Positions 11,222 through 22,612 of a stretch of 64,000 nt of DNA are shown piece after piece; the stretch's first letter is position 1, and the number at the start of each line of letters is the position of its first letter. The stretch comes from Eucommia ulmoides. Taxonomy: Eukaryota > Streptophyta > Magnoliopsida > Garryales > Eucommiaceae. The translations under genes and the position numbers were made by a program. A model generated the notes under the pieces. That model saw only the letters and a program-made list of their open reading frames with translations. It did no database searches and was not told where the DNA came from. The stretch is taken from positions 9,064,616 through 9,128,615 of the forward strand of contig CM028333.1 in assembly GCA_016647705.1 (NCBI GenBank), in the 5' to 3' direction.

Positions 11222-11860
11222 TAAATTTTGATCCAAACCTATTCTCATACAAACTATCAGTTGTGAATACTCCTACCATTTATACTGCTAATGGTTCTCA
11301 TATACATGTCAGTCATATCGGTCAGATTTTTACCTCATATATTTTTATTTCTGGCACGTATTTAATTTCAAAACTCACTTATGTTGGGTAACTCTATGAA
11401 TTGGGACTTGAAGTTTCTAATAATAGTTGTCGTGTACAGGATCCCCAAATAGGAAAAACTCTTGGGATTAGTCGCAAAATTGGACGCCTATTTGAGCTCA
11501 GTGGTTTTGCACTTGCCACCTCAATCCCCACCTCTACTACCTGATGTCCTTCCACCAACTTGTGCAAACCCCACCATTATTATTCTCATTACCACCACCA
11601 CCATCATCATCTGCTTTATCTTCTCTTAGCCTTTGGCATTCCCAATTAGGTCATGCATCCATTGGATGTATTTGCACTTTGGCTTTTATTAAGAAATTAG
11701 GTTATGTCTTTACCGAGCATCTCGATTGCCTTCTATGTCAACAGGCTAAACAACATGCCTTAATTTTTTCATTAGTGACGCGGTCTCTCATGCACCATTT
11801 GACCTAGTCTACTCTGATGTTTGAGAACTCTCACCTTCTACCACAATGGGGTGTCCAAAT
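11222..11860 (+). pseudogene. Copia pol relic, part 1 (pre-integrase region)
   Basis: Broken frames resemble the stretch of plant Ty1/Copia polyproteins between protease and integrase. They include a segment ending in GRLFEL (~11485-11502) and a GAG-pre-integrase zinc-finger-like stretch with LWHSQLGHAS and CLLCQQAKQHA at ~11630-11760. Stop codons and frame changes show it is dead. The frame is cut at 11860 by a solo LTR and resumes at 13977. The GRLFEL ending is common in Ale/Retrofit-like Copia elements, but the lineage is not assigned firmly. Confidence 0.75.
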
Positions 11861-13976
11861 TGTTGGCCCAATGAACTACCCAAGAGAGGGGGGGGGTGAA
11901 TTGGGTAGATAAAAAATTTACCAGAGAAAAAATACTTTAATAATCCAAATAATTAATTTTAATCATAAATTAATTATTATCTTTATATCACAGCGGAAAT
12001 ATGAATCAACTAGATGTACACCAAATAACAAAAATAATTAATGTAAAGATAGCAGCACACCAGAAATTTATACTGGTTCACTAAGCTATTATTGGCTAAT
12101 CCAGTCCTCCAAGCCCCACGGAAAGTCGCACCCACTAATCTCAAGATCCCTTTAAAGGTAGGAACCAAACTCTCACAAAGATTCTTTTTACAGGCTCAGA
12201 ATCAACCTTTATAAATTCTTTTTCACAAACTTAGGAATTACCTTAACTTTTTACAGGATCAAGAATAACCTAATTTTTTTTAAACTAAGGCTAAAGAGTC
12301 AAAACCTCTCAAAAACTCCAAATATTCTTTTACTCGGTAAGGATTAAATCGTTACAAAATTGCTCACAAAATAATTCAATCCAAGAAGAATTACTACCTC
12401 AATCTCTTTACAAGAAGAGACTGAAACTAACTACCATTATATTAAATACTCCCAACAGTATTTAATCCGTTACTCAACTCACCAATTAAAAAAAATTGAT
12501 AAGTGATTTTTCTCACTCGGAGTTTTTACCACCCCAGATAAATTATAACTCAATTAATATCTCAAAACTAGTGATAAAAAAATGAGATATTCAAAATTTG
12601 ATTTTAAACAAAAATGGATAGCTCGTAATTAGATTGATTCAAGAAATTGTTTAAAAAATATTTTTCAATAAAAAATCAGAAAATAATTTTTAAAGATCAA
12701 ATTCTAAAAAATAATCAAGCAATACTAAATAGAGAGTAATTTGGAAAGTTCTCACCCGAAATCCATAGAAAGAAAGATTATAGCAATCTCACTTCAGATT
12801 TGGTAGCAACAATGATTCATAGTAAATAATTCTCAAGAATAACTCTTTGAAAAGTTCTCACAATTCTCAATACGATTTCTCTTAGAAAAGCTCAGTATAA
12901 TACTCTTGATCTCTCTCTCTCTCTAATATGAAAAATGCAGGTCTATATAAATGGGATTAAAATAAGCTCTCTAACGGTTAGTTCCTATTTGTTATGACAC
13001 TTAATTGTTCTTATAGACCCCTTATATCATTAAGATTTTATTCTAGTTCAAAACACTTAATTATAGCTTTAAAACTTCTCAATTAAGTCCCTCAAATATT
13101 TCTCAATCACAATTAAATAGGATAGAAAGTATTATATGTACCAGTTTGAAAAATATTCAAATTTAATTAACCAGATCTATAGAGATATCATAATATGTGT
13201 TGCATATCTTAAATAATATTAAATTCCTAATATCTCTTGTGAATCTTAACAAAAAAAAAAAAAAAAAACAGCTAGTAATGACTATTTTTAGAATAAAATC
13301 TGGAATTCCATAATATCCTGAAACAGTCCCATAAGTCGACCAACCAAAATCACCTGTCAATTGATTGATTCAGGATGTAGCCAAGCCAAGAATTTTGTGC
13401 CTATCGGTCGACCTATCTGTCGACCTAGAGATTCAAAGAGTTTCATTTCTTATCACAAGTTGATCGCCCTGTCGACTTATAGATACAGAGAGTTCATATT
13501 TAAGCACAGGTCGACCTACGTGTCGACTGAGAGATATAGAGACTTTTCCTTCTATGCTCTGGTCGATTTACCTGTCGACTTATAGATGCTGGAAGCTCTT
13601 CTAAATTCATTTTTAATTAATTCTCATTGACGTTTTTGCCCCTTTAACTAATTTGTTTTCTTGATTAGCTCCACTAAATACTTAAATTCAATTTTAATCA
13701 ATTATAAATATTTCTTTTTCAATTACACATATAAACAAATAATTTAGTTAATTAGGATCCTATTAAAAACACACATATTTATAAAAATTATTTAAAAATA
13801 TTTTTGTGTCGTGTATGATCCTAATTGGGATATTATGAGTTGAAATTTAATCTTTTAACATCTTTGACATCATATCTTTATCGTTTGGAACTTAATAAAC
13901 TGAAACATTTAATCAAACCGTTAGTTCCACAAAAAATATCATCTTTTAATTGTCCATCAAAATCTTAGGATCAACA
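11861..13976. mobile_element. Solo LTR, 2116 bp, TSD CAAAT, nested in the Copia relic
   Basis: It begins TGTTGGCCCAATGAACTACC and ends GGATCAACA. The flanks carry a perfect CAAAT duplication at 11856-11860 and 13977-13981. Removing it together with one duplication joins the interrupted Copia integrase frame without a shift, which independently fixes both boundaries. There is no coding interior. The minus-strand frame at 13163-13360 and plus-strand frame at 13361-13585 come from its repeats. Confidence 0.85.
13335..13590 (+). repeat. Degenerate tandem repeat with GTCGAC words
   Basis: A ~76-bp unit is repeated about three times. Each unit has a CTGTCGAC-type word followed by TATAGAGA/ATACAGAGA-like sequence. 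The self-complementary core GTCGAC recurs at ~75-bp spacing. It lies inside the 2116-bp solo LTR. Confidence 0.65.
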
Positions 13977-14127
13977 CAAATACTTTGTCATATTTGTCGA
14001 TAGTTATTCTTGGTACACTTGGTTGTTTCTCGTGCATAAGCATTCTGAATTACCTCAAATTTATTCCTAATTTGTTGCCATGGTTCAAACTCAATTTTTT
14101 CACAATATCATATTAGGATGTCCAAGT
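13977..14127 (+). pseudogene. Copia pol relic, part 2 (start of integrase core)
   Basis: This continues the interrupted relic. The frame reads into the first strands of a retroviral-type integrase core (VIFVDSYSWYTWLF), where the first Asp of the D,D-35-E triad is expected. The rest of the integrase and all of the reverse transcriptase are missing, so only a short remnant survives. Confidence 0.75.
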
Positions 14128-14450
14128 AAAGTAGCTCCTTTACTTATATAGTGATTTTGAGAACTCTCAAGCAATCGATATGGGACATATATAAAATATT
14201 TACTCTTAAGTACAACTCTTAGTTTGTATAAATATTTTGATTACAAGAGAATGATGAAAAATATGCAACCGCTCGTTTGCACATATGATTTGATTGTGAG
14301 GAAATACGAGATGAATTCCCATAACTTTGGTTTTGATACCTGTTAGGAAGTTCGAACTTAAAACTATATGGTGATAAGTTGAGTAACTTATTTTGTTTAT
14401 AAAGTGTTTTGAGTACTCTTAAGTGATTGATGTGATACGAATCTAACTGT
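14128..14450 (-). mobile_element. Worn TRIM-like element
   Basis: Two ~75-bp blocks occur in the same orientation at ~14130-14192 and ~14375-14440. Both have the form TTTTGAG(A/T)ACTCT(C/T)AAG followed by GATATGGGAC or GATGTGATAC. Near 14330-14342 the sequence TTTTGATACC resembles the complement of the initiator-Met tRNA primer site (TGGTATCAGAGC). Short direct repeats around a primer site with no coding capacity suggest a decayed TRIM. No clean target duplication was seen. Confidence 0.4.
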
Positions 14451-15687
14451 GGTGGCTATTATCATCTAAGTTGGGTCGGTGGTAGGTTTTCAATTTTCTC
14501 TATCGTTGCCAAGAAAGAAGAAACGAGTCGAAAATAGAAGAATAATATATTAAGAAAAAGTTAAGATAAAATTATTAAAAAATTTTATAAAATTATAAAA
14601 ATAAAAAAAAGAACGAAAGAAAAAGATAAGGATATTTAGTTATTTTTACTATATATTATTAGCCTATTGAAATATATATTGTCAAATTAAGTGTAAACTT
14701 GTCTATAAAAAATTGGTCTCTAAAATATAGTGTGGGTATCTATATGAATTCTGAAGTTTGTCAAATTACACGTTAAATTCACCTTTTTTTCAACCCGGCA
14801 AAATTAAAAATGAGTTGTGTTCAGCACATGGTATTCTAATGTGTATATTTTTGCTCTTGCATCATTCCACTAAATCTAAGATATTTTTACCTAATAATAA
14901 TTTTGAATAATTTCTATAATTTTTTAGACAAATCATTGATTAAAAAAAATTAAAGAAAAATATTTTAAATTTAATAAAGTGATAAAATAAAATATATCTA
15001 TTATAAGGAAATATCCTGAACACAAAAATAAGAGAGAATTTAGTGGCAAAACTCACCATGGTACAATTGTAGTAGTAGCAAATCAAAGGATGGAACGGTC
15101 CATTCAAAAGCGAAGTATATACCGACCCACATTAATGCCCCAAAATTAAAGAATATCCGAGAGGGCACTTTCGGCATTAAATCACAACGTCCACTCTATT
15201 TTACCCCACAAATTATACTTCTCACCTCTTAACTTTCAACATTTTTCTTAAGATGGTGTTTAATTAGTATTTTTTTTTTATTAGATTTATGTTCTCAATT
15301 TTTTTTTTTTTTTAAAAAAAAAATTGTTTACATATAAATAATTTGAACAAAAATACAATTTTTTTAGATTAAAAAAAAATATAATTACAAAAAAAATACA
15401 AATCAAATGTCTCCATTTTTTTAAAGAATAATGGGGGATTACTCTTAAATAGAGGGTGTAATATATTATTAGTTTAATTTAAAACATAAGTTTTGATTTA
15501 ATCACTTAAATTGATTTTTTGTTGCTTATTAGTCTTGCATATCCTCGTATCGATATAATATTAGTTACATGTTACAAATTATATGTAACTATATTATATA
15601 TACTTATGTAATATTTGTTACATCTTATAATTATGTTACATACAAATTAGACACATGTAATTATGATAGTGCAACGCGTTTATTGGA

Positions 15688-15734
<47 letters not shown>

Positions 15735-15865
15735 AATGCGAGGGTCTAAAATATGAGTTGCAATTGTGTATGAGAATTTTTTAAAATTAGACTTGCCACA
15801 AAAACACCCATTTTTAATTAAAGGGTATAAATTGAAAGCAAGAAAATTGATTGGGGTGAAAAGTG
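14451..15865. other. Intergenic region upstream of the PSS1-type gene
   Basis: No open frame of note. Long homopolymer tracts occur at ~15299-15325 and 15691-15730. A less AT-rich patch at ~15040-15240 could hold distal regulatory sequence, but no element was identified. Confidence 0.45.
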
Positions 15866-15881
15866 TATTTATATATATTTT
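15866..15881 (+). promoter_or_regulatory. Candidate TATA box of the PSS1-type gene
   Basis: The word TATTTATATATATTTT stands ~30 bp ahead of a CT-rich stretch that looks like the start of a plant 5' UTR (~15900 onwards, with a (GA)n tract at 16060-16080). The transcription start is inferred, not observed. Confidence 0.45.
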
Positions 15882-15899
15882 ATTGGTCGTGTAAACCAT

Positions 15900-16266
15900 C
15901 TTCAAATCTCTCTTTGACCGTCGTACTCTATTTCCTCTCTCTTCTCACCGCCTTTTCGCCGCTATTGCAGAGTGTGATTTCTCTTTCCCTCATCACTTTT
16001 CCCCCCGCCTTCTGCCACTGCTAGGAGGAAGAACATAATACATACAAAATCATTTTTAGAGAGAGAGAGAGAGAGAGAGAAGGGTCTTTAGAGAGAGAAA
16101 GTTCGAGTTTTTTTCAGTTTATCTTATAGTTCGCACTCTCTTTCTCTTCTTCCAAATCTCGATAACTCCCTCTCTCTCTGTTCACGGAGTCTCTCTGCGA
16201 TCTGACGGCTGCGATCATCTCGTCCCCTAATCGTACGGCAAAGGGCCGCTTGTCAGACCCTCGAAC
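15900..16266 (+). other. PSS1: Non-coding first exon (5' UTR) of the PSS1-type gene
   Basis: This CT/GA-rich, moderately GC-rich stretch ends at a donor reading CGAAC|GTGAGT (16266/16267). The intron would run to TTTGCAG at 17330, and the ATG follows 33 bp into the next exon. A long intron in the 5' UTR is common in plant housekeeping genes. The 5' boundary is approximate. Confidence 0.5.
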
Positions 16267-16874
16267 GTGAGTCGTTAGAAAAGAAACTCTTGCCTTTTTG
16301 GGCCAACTTTCTGTAAATTCATTTTTATGAGAAGCGCGAACGATATGTAAAATGCGCTTCTATCTCTATCGACAATTATGTTCTCCTGGGGTAATCTTAA
16401 TATGTTCTTCGCATGCACTCTGCGTTAGTGATGTGCTTTTGAAATCTGGGTTTGGCTTTATCTTCGGAAATCATGGAATTTAGATTTGTTTTTCCTGCAA
16501 TTTGACGAGTTTTTTTTGGTGATTTTAGCTGGGTTTGGTTTGTTTTTCGGTGACTTGCGATGGATGAATGTTGATAGCTTGATAGAATTTTCAGGCGAAT
16601 TAAATGGCTGATGTGAATTTTGATCCTATTAGACAGATTTCTCCATGTGCATGTGTCTGGCTCATTGTATTTGAATCATTTCTTGTTTAATTAATTAACC
16701 TTTATGTTGTTTTTTCTCTGATTATCTGGTTTTATGGTGAAATTTTAGTAGATTGATTTAGAATGGTGATGAACCTTCATAATCTTTTTAATGTGGAACC
16801 CTCTTTTTTTTTTTTTTTTAGAAATTGAGATTTGAACTCGTTTTTAAACTGGTTCGGGGCAATTAGGTGGTAAT

Positions 16875-17125
16875 AGTATAGGGTTTGGTGTTCTATAATT
16901 GGTGAATGTACTTGAAAGAAAACTGTTAAGGTTGCGGAATTGGAGCCTTGGAGTTGGAATTGGAATTGAAAATGAATGCGTGGAAAAATCTAAAAATTTA
17001 CATACGTTCATTTCTAATTCCAATTCTGAATCTCCAATAACATGAAACCAAACTCTAGCTAAGGTAGCGTTTGGTTTGCACGAAATTGGAGCCTTGTAAT
17101 TGGAATTGAAAATGAACGTATTTAA
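16875..17125. mobile_element. GGAATTGGA-type MITE pieces in the 5' UTR intron
   Basis: Two head-to-tail pieces of a foldback family carry GGAGCCTTGGAGTTGGAATTG and GGAGCCTTGTAATTGGAATTG (16940-17120 region), with a complementary ATTCCAATTC stretch between them. Related copies lie at ~18831-18955 and ~19143-19290 in later introns of the same gene. The minus-strand frame at 16844-17173 is a by-product. Confidence 0.55.
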
Positions 17126-17362
17126 ATGTTTAGATTTTTCTTTATTATTATTTCTCGAGTGCTTAGAATGCAATAGCTTTATTATTGTTGAAGCATTAGA
17201 TATAGGACATTAACTACAATTTTTCAACGGTTAGGATGTTTATCTATACGTTAGTTGTGTTATTTGGGTAACCGGCATGTTAAACTATCTTTTTGATGAG
17301 AATTATTAATTAAATTTAATTCATTTGCAGTGAGCAAGTTCGATTTTCTTTAAAATTAGGGC

Positions 17363-20300
17363 ATGGAGCCTAATGGAAACAAGAAAGGAAGGAGGAAGAA
17401 TCAAGAAAACGGGGTTGTGTATGCATCGACTCTTGACGATGATCTTGATCCGTGGACAGCCTGGGCGTATAAACCTCGAACAATTACCTTGTTACTTATC
17501 GGGGCATGTTTCCTTATGTGAGTTCTATCATTCCTTAACGGGTTTTGTTTAGTGATGTTTTTTCTTTGTTTTATGTTGAATATCGCATTGAATTTTGACC
17601 GTATTCCCCTCTTTTTTTTTTTTTTTTTAAATCTACATGTTTATTTGATGGCCAGTTGGGCAAGTGGCGCTCTTGATCCTGAAAACCATTCGACAGGTGA
17701 TATTGTTACCTCAGTGAAAAGGTGTGTGACGATTTTCCTTTTTTTTTTTTTTTTTTTTCAAATATATAAATCGGAGTTTCATAAATGTTGATAATCGGGT
17801 AATTTCATTTAACAGGGGCGTGTGGGCGATGGTTGCAGTGTTTCTTGCTTACTGCTTATTGCAAGCCCCTTCGACGTGAGTTCACACATACACACACACA
17901 TATATATCTTTTTTCTTGCTTTGATGTTTCTCATATTTATTTGTTTCCTCTTCGAGTATAATTACGTGATATTATTGTGAACTTGCTTTTTAATTTTCAT
18001 TTTTCCGAATTTATGTGGTGTCCCACAGGGTACTTATTAGGCCTCATCCGGCAATTTGGCGCCTAGTCCATGGGATGGCTGTTGTTTACCTCGTCGCCCT
18101 GACATTTTTGCTTTTCCAGGTCTGTGTTTTTCGCTCATTGAACGTTCCTTTTATTTTAGACTAACGTTAAAATAGATAGATTTGAAATGAGTACTCAAAT
18201 CATGCTCTTTATATTTGAAAAAATAGAATTATTTTAGACTAACGTTAAAATAGATAAGAATCATAGTTTTGGTAGTGGACGTGAGGACGTCTTTTAAGCC
18301 GTAAAGGTGTGTTTGTGTGAGAAAAGAAACTAATACGAGTTTTTCCCCCCAGAAACGCGATGATGCTCGACTATTCATGAAGTATCTCCATCCTGATCTT
18401 GGCTTTGGTATTTACTTTGTGATTTACGGAAGCCTTTTTTTTTTTTTTTTTTTTTTTTAATTGTGGAAGATTTCACATTTCCGGTTTTGATTATACTTTT
18501 TGTGAACTTCAATCCAGAACTTCCCGAAAGATCATATGGTGCTGATTGCCGAATCTATGTACCCGAAAATCCCACAAGCAGGTTTAAGAATGTTTATGTA
18601 TGAATTCTTCTTTCACAGGCCCTTCTATCTAGTGTTTTTTTTTTTTTTTTTCTCTAGTATATTTGAATAAAACTTTTTTTTTTAATTTATCAGGAAACCC
18701 TTTTCGATGAATTTGTACTGGCTCATATATTGGGGTGGTGGGGAAAGGCTATTATGATTCGTAATCAACCCCTTTTGTGGGTTTTATCCATCGGCTTTGA
18801 GTTGATGGAGGTGAGAATTTTTGGCTTTTCGCTAAGGTAGCGTTTGGTAGCACATAATTGAAGCCTTGGAATTGGATTTGAAAATGAACACATGTAAATT
18901 TTTTAAATTTTTGCTTGTGTTCATTTCGAATTCCGTGAAACCAAATACTACATAACACAATACTTAACTATATATCGTCATTTTTATACTTTCATTATAT
19001 ATATATTAATTTATTTAAATGTATATACATGTTTTTTGCAGCTCACATTTCGTCACATGTTACCGAACTTCAATGAATGCTGGTGGGACAGCATTATACT
19101 CGATATATTGATCTGCAATTGGTTTGGTGAGTGAATTCTTAGGCACTGTTTGGTTTCATGGAATTGGAGTTTCAAAATAAGAATCAGAACTGAAGGCATG
19201 TAAAAATCTGTAAAGAATTTACATACGTTCATTTTCAAATCCAATTCCAAAAGATTCATTTTTTTCTACTACCAAACGCGACCTTAGTGATAATGGTGAT
19301 TCGGGTTTTGATTTAATTTTGCAGGTATTTGGGCAGGAATGCATACTGTTAGGTACTTTGATGGTAGAACATACGAATGGGTTGGGATAAGCCGGCAGCC
19401 TAATATAATGGGAAAAGTATGTCATTCTTACGATCTTTACTTGTGTTTTAGAGGGTTGTTGTTTGTTTAGTGTTTTTATGTTCCCAGATTTCTGTTTCTG
19501 TTTTTGTTCCCATAAAATTTGGAACAGAAACAGAAGCTCAGAAACAAAAATAAATAAATAACTTTCTATGTTCAATTACCAGAAAGGTGGTGTTGGTTAG
19601 GTGTTTTCCGTTCTCATGAACTTGTTTTTAAAAACTGGGAGTAGAACATGGCAGATTTTTTTGTTCCGAAAAATTCCTTTTTTCCCCTAGTTTTCAAGAA
19701 ACAGAAACGAAATATAGGAATTGAATACTAAACTAACGGGGGTTAGTGTTTTTTTCTCAATATTTCTGTTCTGTTACCCTTCCCCCTAGGGTAAGAAACG
19801 GTTTGGTTTTGGGCAAGTTTCACTAGAAACCGAAACCAAAAACAAATCCGTTAGGCGTATACCAAACCCAAAACTGAACCGTAAACTGTCGTTTTTTTAT
19901 AAAACGGTTTTAAAACTAAACCGTTTCATTTTATGCAAAACCAAAACTGCAAAGCCGCGAACCCGTTAAGGTTTTTTTAATTTTAATATACACACACACA
20001 CTAGGGGCCAAAATATAAATAAGTTATAAAATGAGGGTGATATATATAATAAAAATAGATCTAAAATATCGGTTACGCGATTTGATTTCACAGTTACTAT
20101 CCCAAAATCAAAACCGCTTCGGTTTTCAGTTTTGAAACAAAAATAGGTATCAAAACCATTTAATTGATTTCAAAACTAAACCATTCAGTTCGGTTTGGTT
20201 CGGTTACCTACCGGTTCGGGTTCAATTGCCATCCCTACTTGCCCCCCCGAAATCTGTTCTAAAAATCTGGTAACAGGAAAGCAAAATACAAAATCTTTCC

Positions 20301-21278
20301 CGTATTTCTGTTTATGTTCTCCTATTTCTCGAAACTGAAACAGAAATCTGGGAACAGAAACACAAAACGAACACCACCTTAGCGCTTGAAGGATGTGTTT
20401 GGTTTCTCTATTCACCATGAATTTGAAATTCATTATATATCATTTGAAGTGATAATTCTTACACCACTTTACAAGAATTTTCCTTTTTCTTTCCAGGTGA
20501 AGCGAACACTGGGTCAGTTCACGCCAGCACAATGGGACAAAGACGAATGGAGGCCTCTGCTCGGTCCATGGCGATTCATTCAAGTACTAAGCCTTTGCAT
20601 TGTGTTCTTAACCGTTGAACTCAACACGTTCTTCCTCAAGTTTTGCCTTTGGATTCCTCCTCGAAACCCCCTCATTGTCTATAGGCTCATCCTCTGGTGG
20701 CTCATCGCCATCCCCACTATTCGCGAGTACAATTCTTACCTCCAGGACAGGTTCTCTCTCTCTCCAATCATTTTTTTCGCCTTTTTACGACATGATTATA
20801 GGACTCTTAGATAAACACTATGTTTACCTCTTCTGCAGCTCATTGTCTAGAATTGTGATTTCTTATATTCCCCCCCCCCCCCCCAACAAAGAAGGAAAAA
20901 AAAAAGTGTGGTGTGCAATAATAGATTTCTGACTCTGCCATTGCTCCTATTTGATTTTTAGAAAACCAGTGAAAAAGGTTGGGACTTTTTGTTGGCTTTC
21001 GCTAGCCATATGCATTGTCGAGCTTCTAATTTGCATCAAGTTTGGTCACGGTGAGTGATATATATTTATGTATGTTATATATGTATATCATGGTTCAGAC
21101 AGTTGTACTAGATTTTCAGGCAATGATACTCTTTGTTTTTTCAGGTCTGTTTCCAAATATGATGCCTAAGTGGTTGGTGACTTTCTGGGCATCTGTCGGG
21201 GTCGGGATGGTGGCGTTCTTGAATGTCTGGTCATGGCAATTGTATAGAGCTTTGAAGAACAAGAAGAAATGGCTGTGA
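17363..21278 (+). CDS. PSS1: Phosphatidylserine synthase, base-exchange type
   Basis: Predicted role: exchange of a phospholipid head group for L-serine to make phosphatidylserine, at the ER membrane. Twelve coding exons: 17363-17517, 17656-17721, 17816-17875, 18029-18119, 18353-18407, 18518-18597, 18694-18810, 19042-19126, 19325-19416, 20497-20750, 20962-21050, 21145-21278. They join in phase to 425 codons plus TGA, matching the length I know for Arabidopsis PSS1. All introns are GT/AG. A hydrophilic N-terminus (~37 aa) precedes the first membrane segment. Many hydrophobic segments follow, as in the animal and plant PSS family. The conserved core is at residues ~204-232, with FELMELTFRH and NECWWD, polar residues characteristic of the family. 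The C-terminus is Lys-rich (LKNKKKWL), a possible ER-retention signal. Introns 7-9 carry MITEs; intron 9 is swollen to 1080 bp. The reading frame is intact. Confidence 0.95.
18831..18955. mobile_element. GCGTTTGGT / GGAATTGGA MITE in PSS1 intron 7
   Basis: The left end reads GGTAGCGTTTGGTAGCAC and the right end reads AATTCCGTGAAACCAAATAC, an imperfect inverted pair. The interior has the family words CCTTGGAATTGG and GAACACATGTAAA. It fills about half of the intron. Confidence 0.6.
19143..19290. mobile_element. GCGTTTGGT / GGAATTGGA MITE in PSS1 intron 8
   Basis: The left end reads CACTGTTTGGTTTCATGGAA and the right end ACCAAACGCGACCTTA. The interior holds GGCATGTAAAAATCTGTAAA and the complementary family words. 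It makes up most of the 198-bp intron. Confidence 0.6.
19584..20380. mobile_element. AAGGTGGTGTT MITE in PSS1 intron 9, split by a hAT element
   Basis: The left end begins AAGGTGGTGTTGGTTAGG and the complement of the right end begins AAGGTGGTGTTCGTTTTG. Both ends continue into TTCTGTTCCCAGATTTCTG-type sequence in opposite orientation. The centre is occupied by the hAT-like element at 19787-20237. Related CTGTTCCC-type sequence just outside, at 19455-19560, suggests a second partial copy. No convincing target duplication was found. Confidence 0.6.
19787..20237. mobile_element. hAT-like element nested inside the intron-9 MITE
   Basis: The ends are TAGGG...CCCTA. The flanks are CTTCCCCC (19779-19786) and CTTGCCCC (20238-20245), an 8-bp duplication with one mismatch. 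Subterminal AAACCG/CGGTTT-rich sequence matches the element at 2922-3613, so both belong to one family. It is non-coding. Confidence 0.65.
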
Positions 21279-22612
21279 GTTTTCAATAACGGCAGTTTTG
21301 GGTCTTTTTTTTTTTTTTTTCTGTTTTTTTTCCCAATATTTTTGTAAATACCCAAAAAAAAATGTCTTGATATTATATTGTAAATGATTATTTGTGTTAG
21401 CTGAGGTTACAATTTTTTGTCATGTAGAGAGAGAGAGAGCATTGATTTGATTATTTTTTCATTTAGGGCTAAGAGAAGAGGTTTCGTTTAGACCGTTATA
21501 GTATTCTTTGGCAATTTTTCTGTTCATTAAGTATTTAAGTTGGGGAAAAATATTGAATACATACCGGTTTTTCAGGTATTTCTATTTTTCTGTTTCTCCT
21601 TCTAATAAACTGAATGAGATGGGATAGGATGAAAATTCTGTTTCCGATTTGGAGTCATTATCCTGAAATTGTTGAGAACATAAATAAGAAACACGTTTTG
21701 TTGCAACATTTTTTTTTTTTTTTGTTTATTCCTTTAAATATATGGTGGCCAGTGTGATGATGATTGTGGCGAGCGGGGTGCTAGTAGGAATAGTATTATG
21801 TGGTTGAATAGGAATTAACATTTTTTTTTCTCAGACAAGAATTGAGGAATAGAAACAATAACCAAACGGGACCTTAGTTTCTCGTTCTGATTTCTGGTAA
21901 AGTTTAAAATACACAAATAATAGAAAAAGTGAACTAATTCTTAATGAATTCAGAATATAACCTCAGATTATTTTCAAAATTTGGAAGAGGAACGTGTGTA
22001 CCAAACTTGTTTTTGTACATTAATGGTTTGGGGAGTGGGAACAAGAATCAACGAACAGAAACAGTAGCCAAACAGGTCCTTAATGTCTTGTTTTGATTTC
22101 TGGTAAAGTTTAAAACCCACAAATGATAGAAAAAATCGTTTTATATATAAAATACCATGTGAACTGCTAGTTTCAATATTTTAGATTGTGTAAATTCAAT
22201 TCAAGGAGTTATTCTCTCTCTCTCAAATTCTATCTACTCTTTGGTTGAGTTCGGCTGCACGGAATTGAAATTAGAAACAAACGCATGTAAAAATATTTAT
22301 GTGCACAAGGGGAAAAACAAAAAAGCAACGCAATTCTTTTTACCCAAACATAAACTAACGGGGCTATTTCTGTAATTTTCGGCTCGAGCGAGTTTCCCGT
22401 ACTATCTCCAGTGCGCACAGTAGCCAGTTTAAGTATGATATTCTGAAATGCGCGGACCTCGTCCGTCCAACTCAAAAAATCGTCTGCAAGGCGGATATGA
22501 ACCAATCGTCCTTGGGCCATGCGGTAATGCTCTTTCAAGAGACGCAGTAGAGTTCTACCGCAGCACGGAGAGTTGAATCGCGCCGGTAGACGAAAATTGA
22601 AGTAGCGAAGAG
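21279..22612. other. Intergenic region between PSS1 and TatC genes
   Basis: This holds the PSS1 3' UTR and the TatC promoter. A ~70-bp block, TTCTGGTAAAGTTTAAAA with flanks, occurs at ~21870-21935 and again at ~22075-22140 in direct orientation, each next to a TTCTGTTCCC-family end. A piece of the GGAATTGAAA/GCATGTAAAAAT MITE family lies at ~22245-22295. 22385-22612 is less AT-rich and is probably the proximal promoter and 5' UTR of the TatC gene. The minus-strand frame at 22230-22538 has no protein support. Confidence 0.5.

Noticed and set aside
10238..11224. Three successive plus-strand frames that might be a small gene
   Set aside because: No recognisable domain; the last two lead into a Copia relic and are more likely decayed gag.
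22230..22538. Minus-strand 102-codon frame upstream of TatC
   Set aside because: It lies in the TatC promoter/5' UTR and has no protein resemblance or splice context.
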